Shown here: positions 24,717-33,586 of the stretch, piece after piece
Numbering within the stretch: position 1 is the stretch's first letter
Layout of the letters: each line of letters starts with the position of its first letter
From: AC-51 sp963749895
GTDB lineage: Bacteria; Actinomycetota; UBA4738; HRBIN12
NCBI GenBank assembly: GCA_963749895.1
Contig: CAVVOG010000001.1
Span: forward strand, 1,054,001-1,118,000
DNA: 64,000 nt
Reading direction: 5' to 3'
Notes under the pieces: model-generated
What the model was told of the DNA's origin: nothing
What the model saw: the letters and a program-made list of their open reading frames with translations, nothing else
The model's database searches: none
Program-made: the position numbers and the translations under genes

Positions 24717-26144
24717 TCACGATAGTCCAGGTCCGCGACCGGGGGGAAGCCCGGGCACCCTCCCGAGGCGGACCTGCGGGGCCCCCAGCAGACGCTTGGC
24801 CTCGCGGATCCCCGTGCGCATCGCGCCGTCGGCGAACCCGGCCCTGGCCGAACCGGTGGCCTCGCCCGCGAACAGCAGCCGCCCGTCGATCGGCTCGCCC
24901 AGACGGTCGAGATCCTCGCGCGAGGATCCGATGCGGATGAACGAGTACGCCCCGCGCGAGTACGGGTCGTGCCCCCACCCCGAGCCGACGACGTCGGTCG
25001 GGGTCGGAGGGTCGATCCCCGTGGAGGCACGGACGAGCGCGAGCACCTCGGCGACGCGATCCGCGAGGGGCCGGCCGAGCACCCGATCCGCGGCGGGACC
25101 CATCGCGAAGGCGGCGAGCACCGGGGCGCCCGTGAAGGCGTGGAGCTCGAAGCACGCGAGCCAGTCCCCGGCGTCGGCGTCGGGGATCACGGCGAACGGC
25201 TCGTCGCGGCGCCAGAAGGGCTCGTCGAACCGCAGGATGACCTTCTCGAACCGCCCGAAGCCCATCCGTTCGATCGCGTCGCGCCGTTCTGCGGGCAGGG
25301 CCGGTGCGAACGCGATCGCGGTCGCGTCCTTGAGCACGCCGAGCGGCACCGTGACGACGACGTGGGAGCCGGTGAGGGGCTCGTCGCGCCCGTGGATCCG
25401 GACCGTGACGCCGTCCTCGTCGCGGGCGATCTCGCGCACCGGCTGCGACGTCCGCACGTCCAGGCCCGCGGCGAGCCCGTCGAGGATCCTCCCGTAGCCG
25501 CCGTCGGGGAACTCGCCCAGGGCGCTCCCCTCGAACTCCACGGTGTTCGGCGGGAACTCGCGGGCGAGGGCGTCGTCGGGCGGCCACGCGTCCTCGGCGG
25601 TCATCAGGGCTCGGAAGAAACGACGGAGCGCGCCGCGATCCTCGGCCCCTTCGTACCCGGAGAGGAAGCGATCGATCTCGTCGGCGAGCGACCGGGACGC
25701 GTCGAGCGTCGCGCGCTCGCGATCGAGCCACTCGTAGAAGGAGTCGACCGCCGGGATGAGGGGAGCGAGGGCGTCGAGGTTCCCGTCGGCGTCCATCAGG
25801 GTCGCGCTGTCGAAGAAGTCCACCGGGGTGCGCGCGACCCCCAGCAGGTCGGCCAGCGCGCTCATCGGGTTCCCGTCGGGGGTGTGGATCCACGCGCCGC
25901 CGAGGTCGACGCGCGACCCACCCAGGTCGACGGTGTGGAGCCGCCCCCCGATCCGGTCGCGCGCCTCGAGGACCACGACCTCCGCGCCCGCGTGGGTCAG
26001 GGCGTTCGCGACCGTGAGCCCCGCGATCCCGGCGCCGACGACGATCACCCGTCCCACGGGACCGGCCACGCCACCGGGCACCTCCGGTGAGCCGTCGTCG
26101 AACGGCCCGACCGCGGCTCCGTCGGTCTTCGAGGATGCGCCCAT
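24717..26144 (-). CDS. Flavin-containing amine oxidase (MAO-like)
   Basis: A 475-residue flavin amine oxidase. RVIVVGAGIAGLTVANAL (GxGxxG at residues 37-42) and VVLEARDRIGGRLHT (60-71) form the FAD-binding unit; VVVTVPLGVLKD is the central strand of the family, and LLFAGEATGSARAGFADGAM near the C terminus closes the FAD site. Members oxidise primary, secondary or polyamines with release of H2O2; the substrate here is unknown. The first 30 residues are a polar extension. The frame is open far upstream into the next gene but the ATG at 26144 is the first that avoids overlap with the divergent gene, and AGGTAGGC precedes it. Confidence 0.85.
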   Translation of the reverse strand: MGASSKTDGAAVGPFDDGSPEVPGGVAGPVGRVIVVGAGIAGLTVANALTHAGAEVVVLEARDRIGGRLHTVDLGGSRVDLGGAWIHTPDGNPMSALADLLGVARTPVDFFDSATLMDADGNLDALAPLIPAVDSFYEWLDRERATLDASRSLADEIDRFLSGYEGAEDRGALRRFFRALMTAEDAWPPDDALAREFPPNTVEFEGSALGEFPDGGYGRILDGLAAGLDVRTSQPVREIARDEDGVTVRIHGRDEPLTGSHVVVTVPLGVLKDATAIAFAPALPAERRDAIERMGFGRFEKVILRFDEPFWRRDEPFAVIPDADAGDWLACFELHAFTGAPVLAAFAMGPAADRVLGRPLADRVAEVLALVRASTGIDPPTPTDVVGSGWGHDPYSRGAYSFIRIGSSREDLDRLGEPIDGRLLFAGEATGSARAGFADGAMRTGIREAKRLLGAPQVRLGRVPGLPPGRGPGLS

Positions 26145-26238
26145 GTGGCAGCCTACCTCGGGCTCGAACCCTGGCGGGCTGGGCAGCCCGCACCGGGTGG
26201 GGGAGGGTATCTTCGGGTCCGCCGACGGGAGGGGAACG

Positions 26239-26715
26239 ATGGCTCCGAAGGAACGCCCGCAGGGATCCGCGAAGCGCACGACCACGCGCGGGGCCTCCGA
26301 TGGGTTCACGGTCGACGAGCGGGCCGCGATGAAGGCTCGCGCCCAGGAGCTGAAGGCTGAGGCGCGCGCGAACAGGAGCCGGGCCGACGGGGAGCGCGAC
26401 GTGCTGGCGAAGATCGCCGAGATGCGGGGATCGGACCGGGCCATGGCCGAGCGGCTCCACGCGATCGTCACCGCCAACGCGCCGACCCTCTCCCCGAAGA
26501 CCTGGTACGGGATGCCCGCGTACGCGAAGGACGGCAAGGTCGTCTGCTTCTTCCAGAGCGCGGAGAAGTTCAACGCGAGGTACGCGACGCTCGGCTTCAG
26601 CGACCAGGCGAACCTCGATGCCGGTTCGATGTGGCCGACCTCGTTCGCGCTGAAGGAGCTGACCGCCGCGGACGAGGCGAAGATCGTTCGGCTCGTGAAG
26701 AAGGCCGTGCGGTAG
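26239..26715 (+). CDS. DUF1801-like / YdhG-superfamily small protein
   Basis: A 158-residue protein. Residues 1-60 are a basic, helical, Ala/Arg/Lys-rich extension; the rest carries the DUF1801 pattern: PTLSPKTWYGMPAYAKDGKVV, then FFQSAEKFNARYATLGFSDQ and a final EAKIVRLVKKAV helix. The fold is that of the YdhG/frataxin-like superfamily, one member of which (YdhG) was proposed as an iron chaperone in Bacillus; the role here is open. GGGAGGGG precedes the ATG at 26239. It is divergent from the amine oxidase gene and 12 bases ahead of the GAP-family gene. Confidence 0.8.
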   Translation: MAPKERPQGSAKRTTTRGASDGFTVDERAAMKARAQELKAEARANRSRADGERDVLAKIAEMRGSDRAMAERLHAIVTANAPTLSPKTWYGMPAYAKDGKVVCFFQSAEKFNARYATLGFSDQANLDAGSMWPTSFALKELTAADEAKIVRLVKKAVR

Positions 26716-26727
26716 GGGAACCTGCGC

Positions 26728-27402
26728 GTGAGCGACGCGTTCAGCCAGATGCTTCCCTTCGCCCTCGTGATCGCGTTCAGCCCGATCACGCTGGTGGCGG
26801 TGATCGCGATGCTCTTCTCCGTGCGGGCGATCCCGAACGGCGTGGCCTTCCTCGCCGGATGGGCGTTCGGCGTGGGTGTCGCGCTCGTGGTCCTGACGGC
26901 GCTCGCCGGCGTCGCGGACCCGACCGACGGTGGCGACGACCCGTCGAGCGTGGTGACGGTCCTCCGGTTCCTCCTCGGTGCGTCGCTGCTGGCGTACGCC
27001 GCGAAGACGTGGAGGGCGCGCTCGCGCCCCGGTGACGCCGTCGAGATGCCCCGATGGATGTCACGGGTCGAACGCATCGTCCCCTCGCGGGCGTTCGGCC
27101 TGGCCGTCGCGCTGGGCGCGGTGAACCCGAAGAACCTCCTGATGCACGTCGCGGCCGCCGCGGCGCTGGTCTCCGAGGGGCTCTCCCGGACCGCCGAGGG
27201 GACCGCGGCCGTGCTCTACGTGCTGGTCGCCTCGTCGTCCGTCGCGTGCCTGGTCGCCTACCGCGTGCTGGCGGGGGAGCGCGGCGCGGCCACCCTTGAT
27301 CGGGTGCGGAGGTGGCTCGTCGCGAACGACGCGATCGTGATGTCCGTGCTCTTCCTCGTGCTCGGCGTGAAGCTCGTCGTCGACGCGATCGCGGGGCTCT
27401 GA
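26728..27402 (+). CDS. GAP-family (LysE-superfamily-like) membrane transporter
   Basis: A 224-residue protein with six hydrophobic segments (about residues 8-30, 36-60, 72-92, 118-142, 150-175 and 198-220). FALVIAFSPITLVAVIAML at the start and AVNPKNLLMHVAAAAAL in the middle are the repeated half-motifs of the GAP (Sap) family, related to LysE exporters; in mycobacteria a member helps export of cell-wall glycolipid. The start is GTG at 26728 after AGGGGAA. It probably shares a transcript with the DUF1801-like gene 12 bases upstream. Confidence 0.82.
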   Translation: MSDAFSQMLPFALVIAFSPITLVAVIAMLFSVRAIPNGVAFLAGWAFGVGVALVVLTALAGVADPTDGGDDPSSVVTVLRFLLGASLLAYAAKTWRARSRPGDAVEMPRWMSRVERIVPSRAFGLAVALGAVNPKNLLMHVAAAAALVSEGLSRTAEGTAAVLYVLVASSSVACLVAYRVLAGERGAATLDRVRRWLVANDAIVMSVLFLVLGVKLVVDAIAGL

Positions 27403-27544
27403 CGATGACCGAGCGGCGATCGGGAACCGATGCATCGCCGCCGCGGACGGCACCCTTCGCGCGCCGGCGTGCGACGATGCCGGCCACCGCCTGAGCGGAT
27501 ACCATCCGCCCTGCCCCGCACCACATCGCGATGGAGGGATACCC

Positions 27545-28912
27545 ATGGACGACCGAACGGGAGGCTCGCTCCGCGACCGTGTCCGCGGCCTGATGCCGGG
27601 ACTCACCGACGACCTCAAGGATCTGATCTCGATCGCGTCCGTGTCGGCCCCCGGCTACCCGGAGCCGACCCATGCGGCGCTGCGCGAGGCCCATGACGCC
27701 GTCGAGCGCCTGTTCCGCGACGCGGGCGTCGAGCGGTTCGAGACGATCGAGCTGCCCGACACCGCCCCGGTGGTCTTCGGCGAGATCCCGGCCCCCGACG
27801 GCGCGCCGACCGTGCTCCTCTACAGCCACTACGACGTCGTGCCCGCGGGTGACGAGTCGCTGTGGGAGACGCCGCCGTTCGAGCCCACCGAGCGCGACGG
27901 CGCGATCCACGGTCGCGGCGCCGCCGACACGAAGTCGAACATCATGGCGCTCGTCGGCGCGCTCCGCGCCTGGGACGGCCGCCCGCCGGTCGGGATCAAG
28001 GTCGTGGTCGAAGGGCTCGAGGAGGTCGGCGGGGGCGCGTTCACGACCTACCCGCAGACCGACCCAGAGCGGTTCGCGGCCGACGTGATGCTGATCGGCG
28101 ACATGGGCAACGTCCGTCCGGGGATCCCGACCCTGACCGTGGCGCTGAGGGGCATGGCCAACGTGATGGTCGAGGTCCGAACGCTCGGCTCGGCCAAGCA
28201 CAGCGGGCAGTACGGGGGTGCCGCGCCCGACGCCCTGCTCGCGCTGATGCGCGGGATCGCCTCGCTGCACGACGATCGCGGCGACGTCGCGGTCGAGGGG
28301 CTTCGCCGTGAGGAGTGGACCGGCGGCGGCCCGAGCGAGGACGAGTTCCGCGAGCTGGCCGAGGCCGCCGACGGCATGCCGCTGATCGGGACCGGGACGC
28401 TGGGCTCGCGCGTGTGGTCGGGCCCCGCGATCACGGTGATCGGGGTCGACGTCCCGTCGGTCGAGCACTCGCTGAACGCGGTCTCGCCGTACGCGCGGGC
28501 GAAGCTCAACGTGCGGGTCCACCCCGAGCAGGATCCGGCCGAGGCCCAGGCCGCGGTCGTGCGGCACCTGCAGGCGGCGATGCCGTTCGGCGTCTCGCTC
28601 GAGGTCCGCGGGCTCGAGACGGGTCACGGGTACGCGACGCGCACCGACAGCCCCTCGGTCGAGGTCGCGAAGGCCGCGTGGTCGAGCGCCTGGGGAGCCG
28701 AGACCGTGTTCGCCGGCGCCGGCGGCTCGATCCCGCTCGTCCGCTCGCTGCACGAGGCCTCCCCCGACGCCGACATCCTGCTCGTCGGGACCGCTGACGG
28801 CTACGCGAACATCCACGGTCCGAACGAGCGGGTGCTCCTGGACGAGTTCGAGAAGGCGACGCTCGCCGAGGCCGACCTGTTCGCACGCCTGGCCGAGGGA
28901 GCCGGCGCGTGA
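27545..28912 (+). CDS. M20-family metallopeptidase (dipeptidase-like)
   Basis: A 455-residue di-zinc peptidase. First zinc ligand motif LLYSHYDVVPAG (His near 100), bridging Asp in GRGAADTKSNIMALVG (near 133), catalytic Glu pair in GLEEVGGGAF (near 167), Asp in LIGDMGN (near 190) and the closing His in NIHGPNERV (near 425). A dimerisation domain lies between about 200 and 330. Domain order and length fit cytosolic dipeptidases/acylases. GGAGGGATACCC precedes the ATG. The AbgT-family transporter gene starts four bases before its stop (GTGA), so transporter and peptidase are made together and probably import and cleave an acylated or peptide substrate. Confidence 0.9.
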   Translation: MDDRTGGSLRDRVRGLMPGLTDDLKDLISIASVSAPGYPEPTHAALREAHDAVERLFRDAGVERFETIELPDTAPVVFGEIPAPDGAPTVLLYSHYDVVPAGDESLWETPPFEPTERDGAIHGRGAADTKSNIMALVGALRAWDGRPPVGIKVVVEGLEEVGGGAFTTYPQTDPERFAADVMLIGDMGNVRPGIPTLTVALRGMANVMVEVRTLGSAKHSGQYGGAAPDALLALMRGIASLHDDRGDVAVEGLRREEWTGGGPSEDEFRELAEAADGMPLIGTGTLGSRVWSGPAITVIGVDVPSVEHSLNAVSPYARAKLNVRVHPEQDPAEAQAAVVRHLQAAMPFGVSLEVRGLETGHGYATRTDSPSVEVAKAAWSSAWGAETVFAGAGGSIPLVRSLHEASPDADILLVGTADGYANIHGPNERVLLDEFEKATLAEADLFARLAEGAGA

Positions 28913-30567
28913 GCGACACCGCCGCCGCCGCGAAGCCCGGGGTGATCGCGCGCACGCTCGACGTGATCGAGCGCGTCGGGAACAAGGTCCCCCACCCCGC
29001 GATCATGTTCCTGGCGCTGGTCGTCGGTGTGATCGTGCTGTCGCAGGTGCTCGCGTGGGTCGGGGTCAGCGCGACCTACGAGGTGGTCGAGCCGCCACCG
29101 CAGGCGGCCGAGGCCGAGTACGTGGGTGGCTCGGTCCTGCCCGCCGAGGTGCTTCCCGCCCAGCCGCCCGACGCCTCCGAGTACGAGCTCGTCCAACGCA
29201 CCGTCGAGATCGAAGGGATGCTCACGGCGGAGGGGATCCGGTTCCTGTTCACCTCGTTCGTGAGCAACTTCATGGGGTTCACGGCGATGGGGATCATCTT
29301 GATCGTGATGATCGGCGTCGGCGTGGCCGAACGCTCCGGGCTGATCGCCGCCCTGATCCGCAAGCTCGTGGCGGCGTCCTCGCCGGCGGCGCTCACGTAC
29401 ATCATCGTGTTCCTCGGGGTGATCTCGAGCATCGCCTCCGACGCGGGATACCTCGTGCTGATCCCCCTCGGCGCCGCGGCGTTCAAGAGCATCGGGCGGC
29501 ACCCGCTCGCGGGCATGGCGGCCGCGTTCGCGGGGGTCGCCGGCGGGTTCGGCGTGAACCTGCTGATCACCCCGACCGACGCCGTCCTGACCGAGATCAC
29601 GAACGAGTCGATCGGCCTGATCGACCCGAACCTGACGATCGACCTGACCGCGAACCTGTGGTTCGGGATCGGCTCGACGGTCCTGCTGACCGTGCTGCTC
29701 GGGATCATGACCGCGCGGGTCGTGGAGCGTCGCCTGGGGACCTACGACCCGTCGGTGGCCCCCGAGGCCGACGCGACCCAGATCCAGGCGGCCGACGATG
29801 CCCCCGAGATCTCGCCGGAGGCCGAGCGCCGCGGCCTGCGCCTGTCCGGCATCTTCACGCTCGTCGCGCTCGTGGGGATCACGCTGCTGACCGTGCTGCC
29901 GAACGCGCCTCTGCGCGACCCCGACACGGGCAGCATCATCGGCACGTCGCCCTTCATGGACAGCCTGATCCCGATCATCTCGATCCTGTTCCTGGCCGCC
30001 GGACTCGGCTTCGGGCGCGGCGCCGGCACGCTGAGGACGAACGACGAGGTGATCGACGCCGTCACGAAGTCGTGGGCGGGGCTGGCCGGGCTGCTGCTGC
30101 TGTTCCTGCTGATCGCGCAGTTCATCGCGTACTTCAACTACTCGAACATGCCCGAGGTCGCGGCGGTGAAGCTCGGCGACCTGATCGAGAGCGTCGACAT
30201 CGGGGCCGGCTGGCTGCTCGTGATCGCGATCGGTATCACCCTCGTCGTGGGCATCATCATCCCGCAGGCGATCGCGAAGTGGGCCCTGCTCGCGCCGATC
30301 TTCATCCCGCTGTTCATGCGTCTGGGCATCGAGCCCGAAGCGGTCCTCGCCGCCTACCGCGTGGGCGACTCGCCGATGAACATCGTCACCCCGATCATGG
30401 CGTACTTCCCGCTGATCGTGGTGTTCGCGGCCCGCTACGACCGACGCTCGGGGATCGGCACCGTGATCGCGCTGATGCTGCCCTACTTCGTCGCGCTCGC
30501 GGTGGCGTGGACCCTGTTCTTCGTCGCGTGGTACCTGCTCGGCCTGCCCTGGGGGCTCGGGACCTGA
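28909..30567 (+). CDS. AbgT-family transporter
   Basis: A 552-residue integral membrane protein with about a dozen hydrophobic segments. Family marks include ERVGNKVPHPAIMFLAL at the start, TAMGIILIVMIGVGVAERSGL, then DAGYLVLIPLGAAAF and AGVAGGFGVNLLITPTDAVL, and the C-terminal YRVGDSPMNIVTPIMAYFPLI, all shared with E. coli AbgT (p-aminobenzoyl-glutamate uptake) and its MtrF relatives, which have been shown to export sulfonamides. An outer loop (about residues 55-105) is long and acidic. Translation is coupled to the M20 peptidase gene, matching the AbgA/AbgB-AbgT association in enterobacteria. Confidence 0.9.
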   Translation: MSDTAAAAKPGVIARTLDVIERVGNKVPHPAIMFLALVVGVIVLSQVLAWVGVSATYEVVEPPPQAAEAEYVGGSVLPAEVLPAQPPDASEYELVQRTVEIEGMLTAEGIRFLFTSFVSNFMGFTAMGIILIVMIGVGVAERSGLIAALIRKLVAASSPAALTYIIVFLGVISSIASDAGYLVLIPLGAAAFKSIGRHPLAGMAAAFAGVAGGFGVNLLITPTDAVLTEITNESIGLIDPNLTIDLTANLWFGIGSTVLLTVLLGIMTARVVERRLGTYDPSVAPEADATQIQAADDAPEISPEAERRGLRLSGIFTLVALVGITLLTVLPNAPLRDPDTGSIIGTSPFMDSLIPIISILFLAAGLGFGRGAGTLRTNDEVIDAVTKSWAGLAGLLLLFLLIAQFIAYFNYSNMPEVAAVKLGDLIESVDIGAGWLLVIAIGITLVVGIIIPQAIAKWALLAPIFIPLFMRLGIEPEAVLAAYRVGDSPMNIVTPIMAYFPLIVVFAARYDRRSGIGTVIALMLPYFVALAVAWTLFFVAWYLLGLPWGLGT

Positions 30568-30652
30568 CCGACGCGCCCCGCGATCCGCACCGTGCGTCGC
30601 GAGCGCCTGACCGGATCCGCGACGACCGTGCGGTACCCTGTACCCAGCGTTC

Positions 30653-30772
30653 GATCCCGCAGATCGGGATCACGTGCGACGAAGTCTCGCGATCTTCCGC
30701 TCTCGCCCTTCCCTGTGGGCATCCGCGCAAGCGCCTTTCCTCGACGCGCAGAACAAGGCCCCGTTCGGGGCC
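30653..30772 (+). promoter_or_regulatory. Structured leader upstream of the DEAD-box helicase gene
   Basis: The 225-base gap before the helicase holds a TACCCT hexamer (possible -10) near 30634 and two hairpins: GATCCCG/CGGGATC at 30653-30671 (5-base loop) and GGCCCC-GTTC-GGGGCC at 30757-30772. The second ends 20 bases before the start codon, close to the ribosome site GGAAGGA. Cold-shock or translation control is possible by analogy with helicase leaders in other bacteria but not shown. Confidence 0.35.
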
Positions 30773-30792
30773 ATGACCAGGGAAGGATCCCC

Positions 30793-32028
30793 ATGCAACG
30801 AGCACCATCCACGGCTGCCGCTTTCGAGGCGCCGTCCGAACCCGGCTTCCGCGACCTCGGCGTCTCGGCGCCGGTCGCCGACGCCCTCGCGATGCGGGGC
30901 TTCGAGCGCCCCTTCGCGATCCAGACGCTCGCCCTGCCGGACGCTCTTCGGGGGCGCGACGTCCTCGCTCGCTCCCGGACGGGGTCGGGCAAGACCCTCG
31001 CCTTCGCGGTGCCGATCGTCGAGCGGCTGCAGCCGAACGGCTCGACCCCTGCCGCGCTCGTGCTCGCGCCGACGCGTGAGCTCGCGAGCCAGATCACCGA
31101 GGAGTTCCGGGCGATCGCCGACGTGCGCGGTCTCCAGGTGGCCGCGGTCTACGGAGGCGTCGGCCTCGGTCCCCAGGCGAAGCGGGCGCGCCGCGCCGAC
31201 GTCGTCGTCGCGACCCCCGGGCGCCTGCTCGACCTCGTCGCCCGCAAGATGTTGCGGTTGGATCGCGTCCGGATCTGCGTCCTGGACGAGGCCGACCGGA
31301 TGCTCGACATGGGCTTCCTGCCGGACGTCCGGCGGATCTTGGACCTGCTGCGGGTCGACCGGCAGACGATGCTGTTCTCGGCCACGCTCGACGGTGAGGT
31401 CGGGCGGCTCGCCGAGCGCATCACCCGCGACCCGGTCGTGCACCAGATCGGCGACGAGGGTCCCGACATAACCCACGTCCAGCACCGTTTCATCGCGGTC
31501 GAGCATCCGCGCAAGACCCAGATGCTGATCCGTGAGCTGGCCGGCGACCGCGGGCTCACGCTGATCTTCGTCCGCACGAAGCACGGCGCCGACCGTCTGG
31601 CGCGGAACCTCCGGAAGGAGGGCTTCCATGCCGGCGAGCTCCACGGTGGGATGTCGCAGCCGCAGCGCGAGCGCGCGCTCGGCCGTTTCGCGGCAGGCGC
31701 GAACGACGTCCTCGTGGCGACCGACGTCGCTGCGCGCGGCCTCGACCTCGACGACATCACCCACGTGATCAACTTCGATGCACCGGCCGACGAGAAGGCC
31801 TACGTCCACCGGATCGGACGCACCGCCCGCGCGGGACGCGGTGGCGACGGCGTCACGTTCGTCACGCCGGAGCAGCGACTCGAGGTGCAACGGATCGCGA
31901 AGCACCTCGAGCTCGACGCCGAGTTCGTCCTGGCCGGGTTCGCCCCGGAGCCCGTGCGCACGCGGAGCGGTCCGCCCCGCCGTCGTAGCGGCGGTCGCGG
32001 CGCTCGTCAGGGGCGGGCCGGGCGATGA
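30793..32028 (+). CDS. DEAD-box ATP-dependent RNA helicase (RhlE-like)
   Basis: A 411-residue helicase. Q motif GFERPFAIQTLALP (36-49), Walker A ARSRTGSGKTLAF (residues 59-71; Ser in place of the usual Ala before Arg-Thr), PTRELASQI, TPGRLLDL, motif II VLDEADRMLDMGF, motif III LFSAT, motif IV LIFVRTKHGADRL, motif V VATDVAARGLD and motif VI HRIGRTARAG are all present. The tail is short and Arg/Gly-rich (RRRSGGRGARQGRAGR), a common RNA-binding end in actinobacterial RhlE-type helicases. The ATG at 30793 follows GGAAGGA. A 90-residue gene overlaps its stop by four bases. Confidence 0.93.
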   Translation: MQRAPSTAAAFEAPSEPGFRDLGVSAPVADALAMRGFERPFAIQTLALPDALRGRDVLARSRTGSGKTLAFAVPIVERLQPNGSTPAALVLAPTRELASQITEEFRAIADVRGLQVAAVYGGVGLGPQAKRARRADVVVATPGRLLDLVARKMLRLDRVRICVLDEADRMLDMGFLPDVRRILDLLRVDRQTMLFSATLDGEVGRLAERITRDPVVHQIGDEGPDITHVQHRFIAVEHPRKTQMLIRELAGDRGLTLIFVRTKHGADRLARNLRKEGFHAGELHGGMSQPQRERALGRFAAGANDVLVATDVAARGLDLDDITHVINFDAPADEKAYVHRIGRTARAGRGGDGVTFVTPEQRLEVQRIAKHLELDAEFVLAGFAPEPVRTRSGPPRRRSGGRGARQGRAGR

Positions 32029-32297
32029 CCGCGGCCGGCCGGCTGGACGTGGATCGGGTGCGAGAGGCCCTCGCGTTGGTCGACGACGGCTCGCTCGACG
32101 AGGCCGCCGCCCGGCTGGCTCCGCTCGTGCGCGGGCGCCGCTTCACGCGTCCGAGCGGGCGATCGGCCGAACCGCTCGAGCTGGATGAGGTCAAGGGATG
32201 GCTGCAGGCCGCCTCCGACGACCCCACCGCCGACGACGCACGCTTCTACGTGGAGCGCGCGTACTACAAGCTGCGCCGCCACCGACCCGAGGGCTGA
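32025..32297 (+). CDS. Small hypothetical protein coupled to the helicase
   Basis: A 90-residue protein, mostly helical and charged: RLDVDRVREALALVDDGSLD then ELDEVKGWLQAASDDPTADD and a basic end YYKLRRHRPEG. No family recognised, no signal peptide or membrane helix. The ATG overlaps the helicase stop (ATGA), so it is made by translational coupling and may act with the helicase. It could be a tetratricopeptide-like two-helix module, but that is guesswork. Confidence 0.7.
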   Translation: MTAAGRLDVDRVREALALVDDGSLDEAAARLAPLVRGRRFTRPSGRSAEPLELDEVKGWLQAASDDPTADDARFYVERAYYKLRRHRPEG

Positions 32298-32379
32298 ACC
32301 GGCGCGGGCCGACCCGCGGTGCCCTGCCGCGAGGCGGGGCGATATCGTGGGGTCGTCCTCCGACGGAAGGGTGGACGGC

Positions 32380-32853
32380 ATGGCCGGGAGCAAGGCACGG
32401 GTGCCACCGCGGTGGTTCGTCGTCACCTTCTGGCACGCGCACCGGCGGATCGTCCGGGCCACCAAGGGACGCAAGGGGCTGTGGCGCCCGCGTCCGGGGA
32501 AGTGGGGCACCCTGCGGCTCACGACGACCGGGCGGCGCAGCGGCGAGCCGCGCAGCGTGATCCTCGGCTACTACGAGGACGGACCCAGGCTGGTCTCGAT
32601 GGCCATGAACGGCTGGGGTGCGGCCGAGCCCGCCTGGTGGCTGAACCTGCAGGCGCATCCGGAGGCGGTCGTCGAGCTGCCCGGAGGGAGCCGTCGCGAG
32701 GTCCTCGGCCGGGCGGCGACCGGCGAGGAGCGCGAACGGCTGTGGCAGCGCTGGCGCGACCTGGACGCGAACCTCGACGGCTACGCGGCGCGACGCCCGC
32801 GGGAGACGGCGGTCGTCGTCCTGGAACCGCGCGAGGCCGGGGAGCCGTCCTGA
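32380..32853 (+). CDS. Deazaflavin-dependent nitroreductase-like (DDN/DUF385) protein
   Basis: A 157-residue split-barrel flavin/F420-binding protein. The family line GTLRLTTTGRRSGEPRSVIL near residue 42, then GYYEDGPRLVSMAMNGWG and PAWWLNLQAHPEAVVEL, matches the Ddn-type F420H2-dependent quinone/nitro reductases of mycobacteria. Its occurrence supports F420 use by this organism. Substrate unknown; possibly membrane quinones. The ATG at 32380 follows GGAAGGG; a GTG nine bases upstream is an alternative. Confidence 0.85.
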   Translation: MAGSKARVPPRWFVVTFWHAHRRIVRATKGRKGLWRPRPGKWGTLRLTTTGRRSGEPRSVILGYYEDGPRLVSMAMNGWGAAEPAWWLNLQAHPEAVVELPGGSRREVLGRAATGEERERLWQRWRDLDANLDGYAARRPRETAVVVLEPREAGEPS

Positions 32854-33192
32854 CCGGACGCGCTCGGTCCGGCGACGCGTCGCCCGGCTCCGTCCGGGGG
32901 AAGTCCCGGTGAGCGAGGCGCGAGGGCGGATCACCGTGCGCTGGGGCGCCTGAGCGGTCGAGAGCAGGCTCACTCGGCGGTCCTCCGTGGGGACCGGGCC
33001 GGTCGGCCCTGTTCGTGCCGTCACGTCTCGGGCAAGACTGGGCCCGTCGCATCGACGGTCACTCGTGGAGGCGAGGACGATGCGCGGCACGATCCGGAGC
33101 CGCCGGCGGGCGAGACCGGATGCAACCAGGTCTCGCGCCCCTCCGCGCGCGTCGTCCGTGACGATCGGAGCGTCTGACGCGTGGGAGGAGTC
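32854..33192. other. Gap without a recognisable gene
   Basis: About 340 bases between the DDN-like gene and the small dimeric-barrel gene. Frames in this stretch are Arg/Pro/Ser-rich on both strands and have no ribosome sites. No tRNA, hairpin array or repeat was seen beyond short G+C inverted repeats around 32860-32900. Confidence 0.5.
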
Positions 33193-33504
33193 ATGTACAG
33201 GCAGCGGATGCACCTGTTCCCGAAGACGCAGGAAGACTGGATGGAGTTGATGCGCCTGGGTGACGAGTTCAACAAGCTCGCCGCCGACAAGGGCTGGACC
33301 CAGGGCACGTTCTGGATGCCGACGGTCGGTGGATCCGAGATGGTGGTCGAGTTCGACTACGTCGACCTCGCGACCTTCCAGCGGGAGAGCGAGGCCATGT
33401 TCGCGGAGCCGGACATGATGGCCGTGAGCGGCAAGATCTGGGCGCTCGGGGCCGCCCGCGAGCCGTACTCCGAGCTCCTGCAGACGATGCCCGGCATCGC
33501 CTGA
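33193..33504 (+). CDS. Small dimeric alpha/beta-barrel-like protein
   Basis: A 103-residue protein: MYRQRMHLFPKTQEDWMELM, then NKLAADKGWTQGTFWMPTVG, then MVVEFDYVDLATFQRESEAM. The beta-alpha-beta-beta order with Trp/Met-rich core is that of ferredoxin-like dimeric barrels (NIPSNAP/antibiotic monooxygenase-like). No catalytic residues can be assigned. The ATG at 33193 is chosen because GGGAGGAG directly precedes it; an in-frame GTG lies 12 bases upstream. Monocistronic. Confidence 0.7.
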   Translation: MYRQRMHLFPKTQEDWMELMRLGDEFNKLAADKGWTQGTFWMPTVGGSEMVVEFDYVDLATFQRESEAMFAEPDMMAVSGKIWALGAAREPYSELLQTMPGIA

Positions 33505-33516
33505 CGCGACGGTCGG

Positions 33517-33547
33517 GCGGGGCCGGCCCGGCCGCATCCGGCCCCGC
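33517..33547. terminator. Hairpin terminator between convergent genes
   Basis: A perfect 10-bp stem GCGGGGCCGG/CCGGCCCCGC with an 11-base loop lies between the stop at 33504 and the dinB stop at 33587 and can serve both strands. Confidence 0.6.
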
Positions 33548-33586
33548 TCCCGATCGATCGTCACGCGGCCGTCGGTGCGCGGCGGC

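Noticed and set aside
24717..27077. Amine oxidase read as a 786-residue protein
   Set aside because: The extra 311 residues are antisense to the DUF1801-like and GAP-family genes, which have ribosome sites and recognisable domains; the ATG at 26144 is the sensible start.
27405..27494. Small frame of 29 codons starting two bases after the GAP-family stop
   Set aside because: Arg/Pro/Ala/Thr-rich, no ribosome site of its own beyond the previous gene's end, no hydrophobic or motif content.
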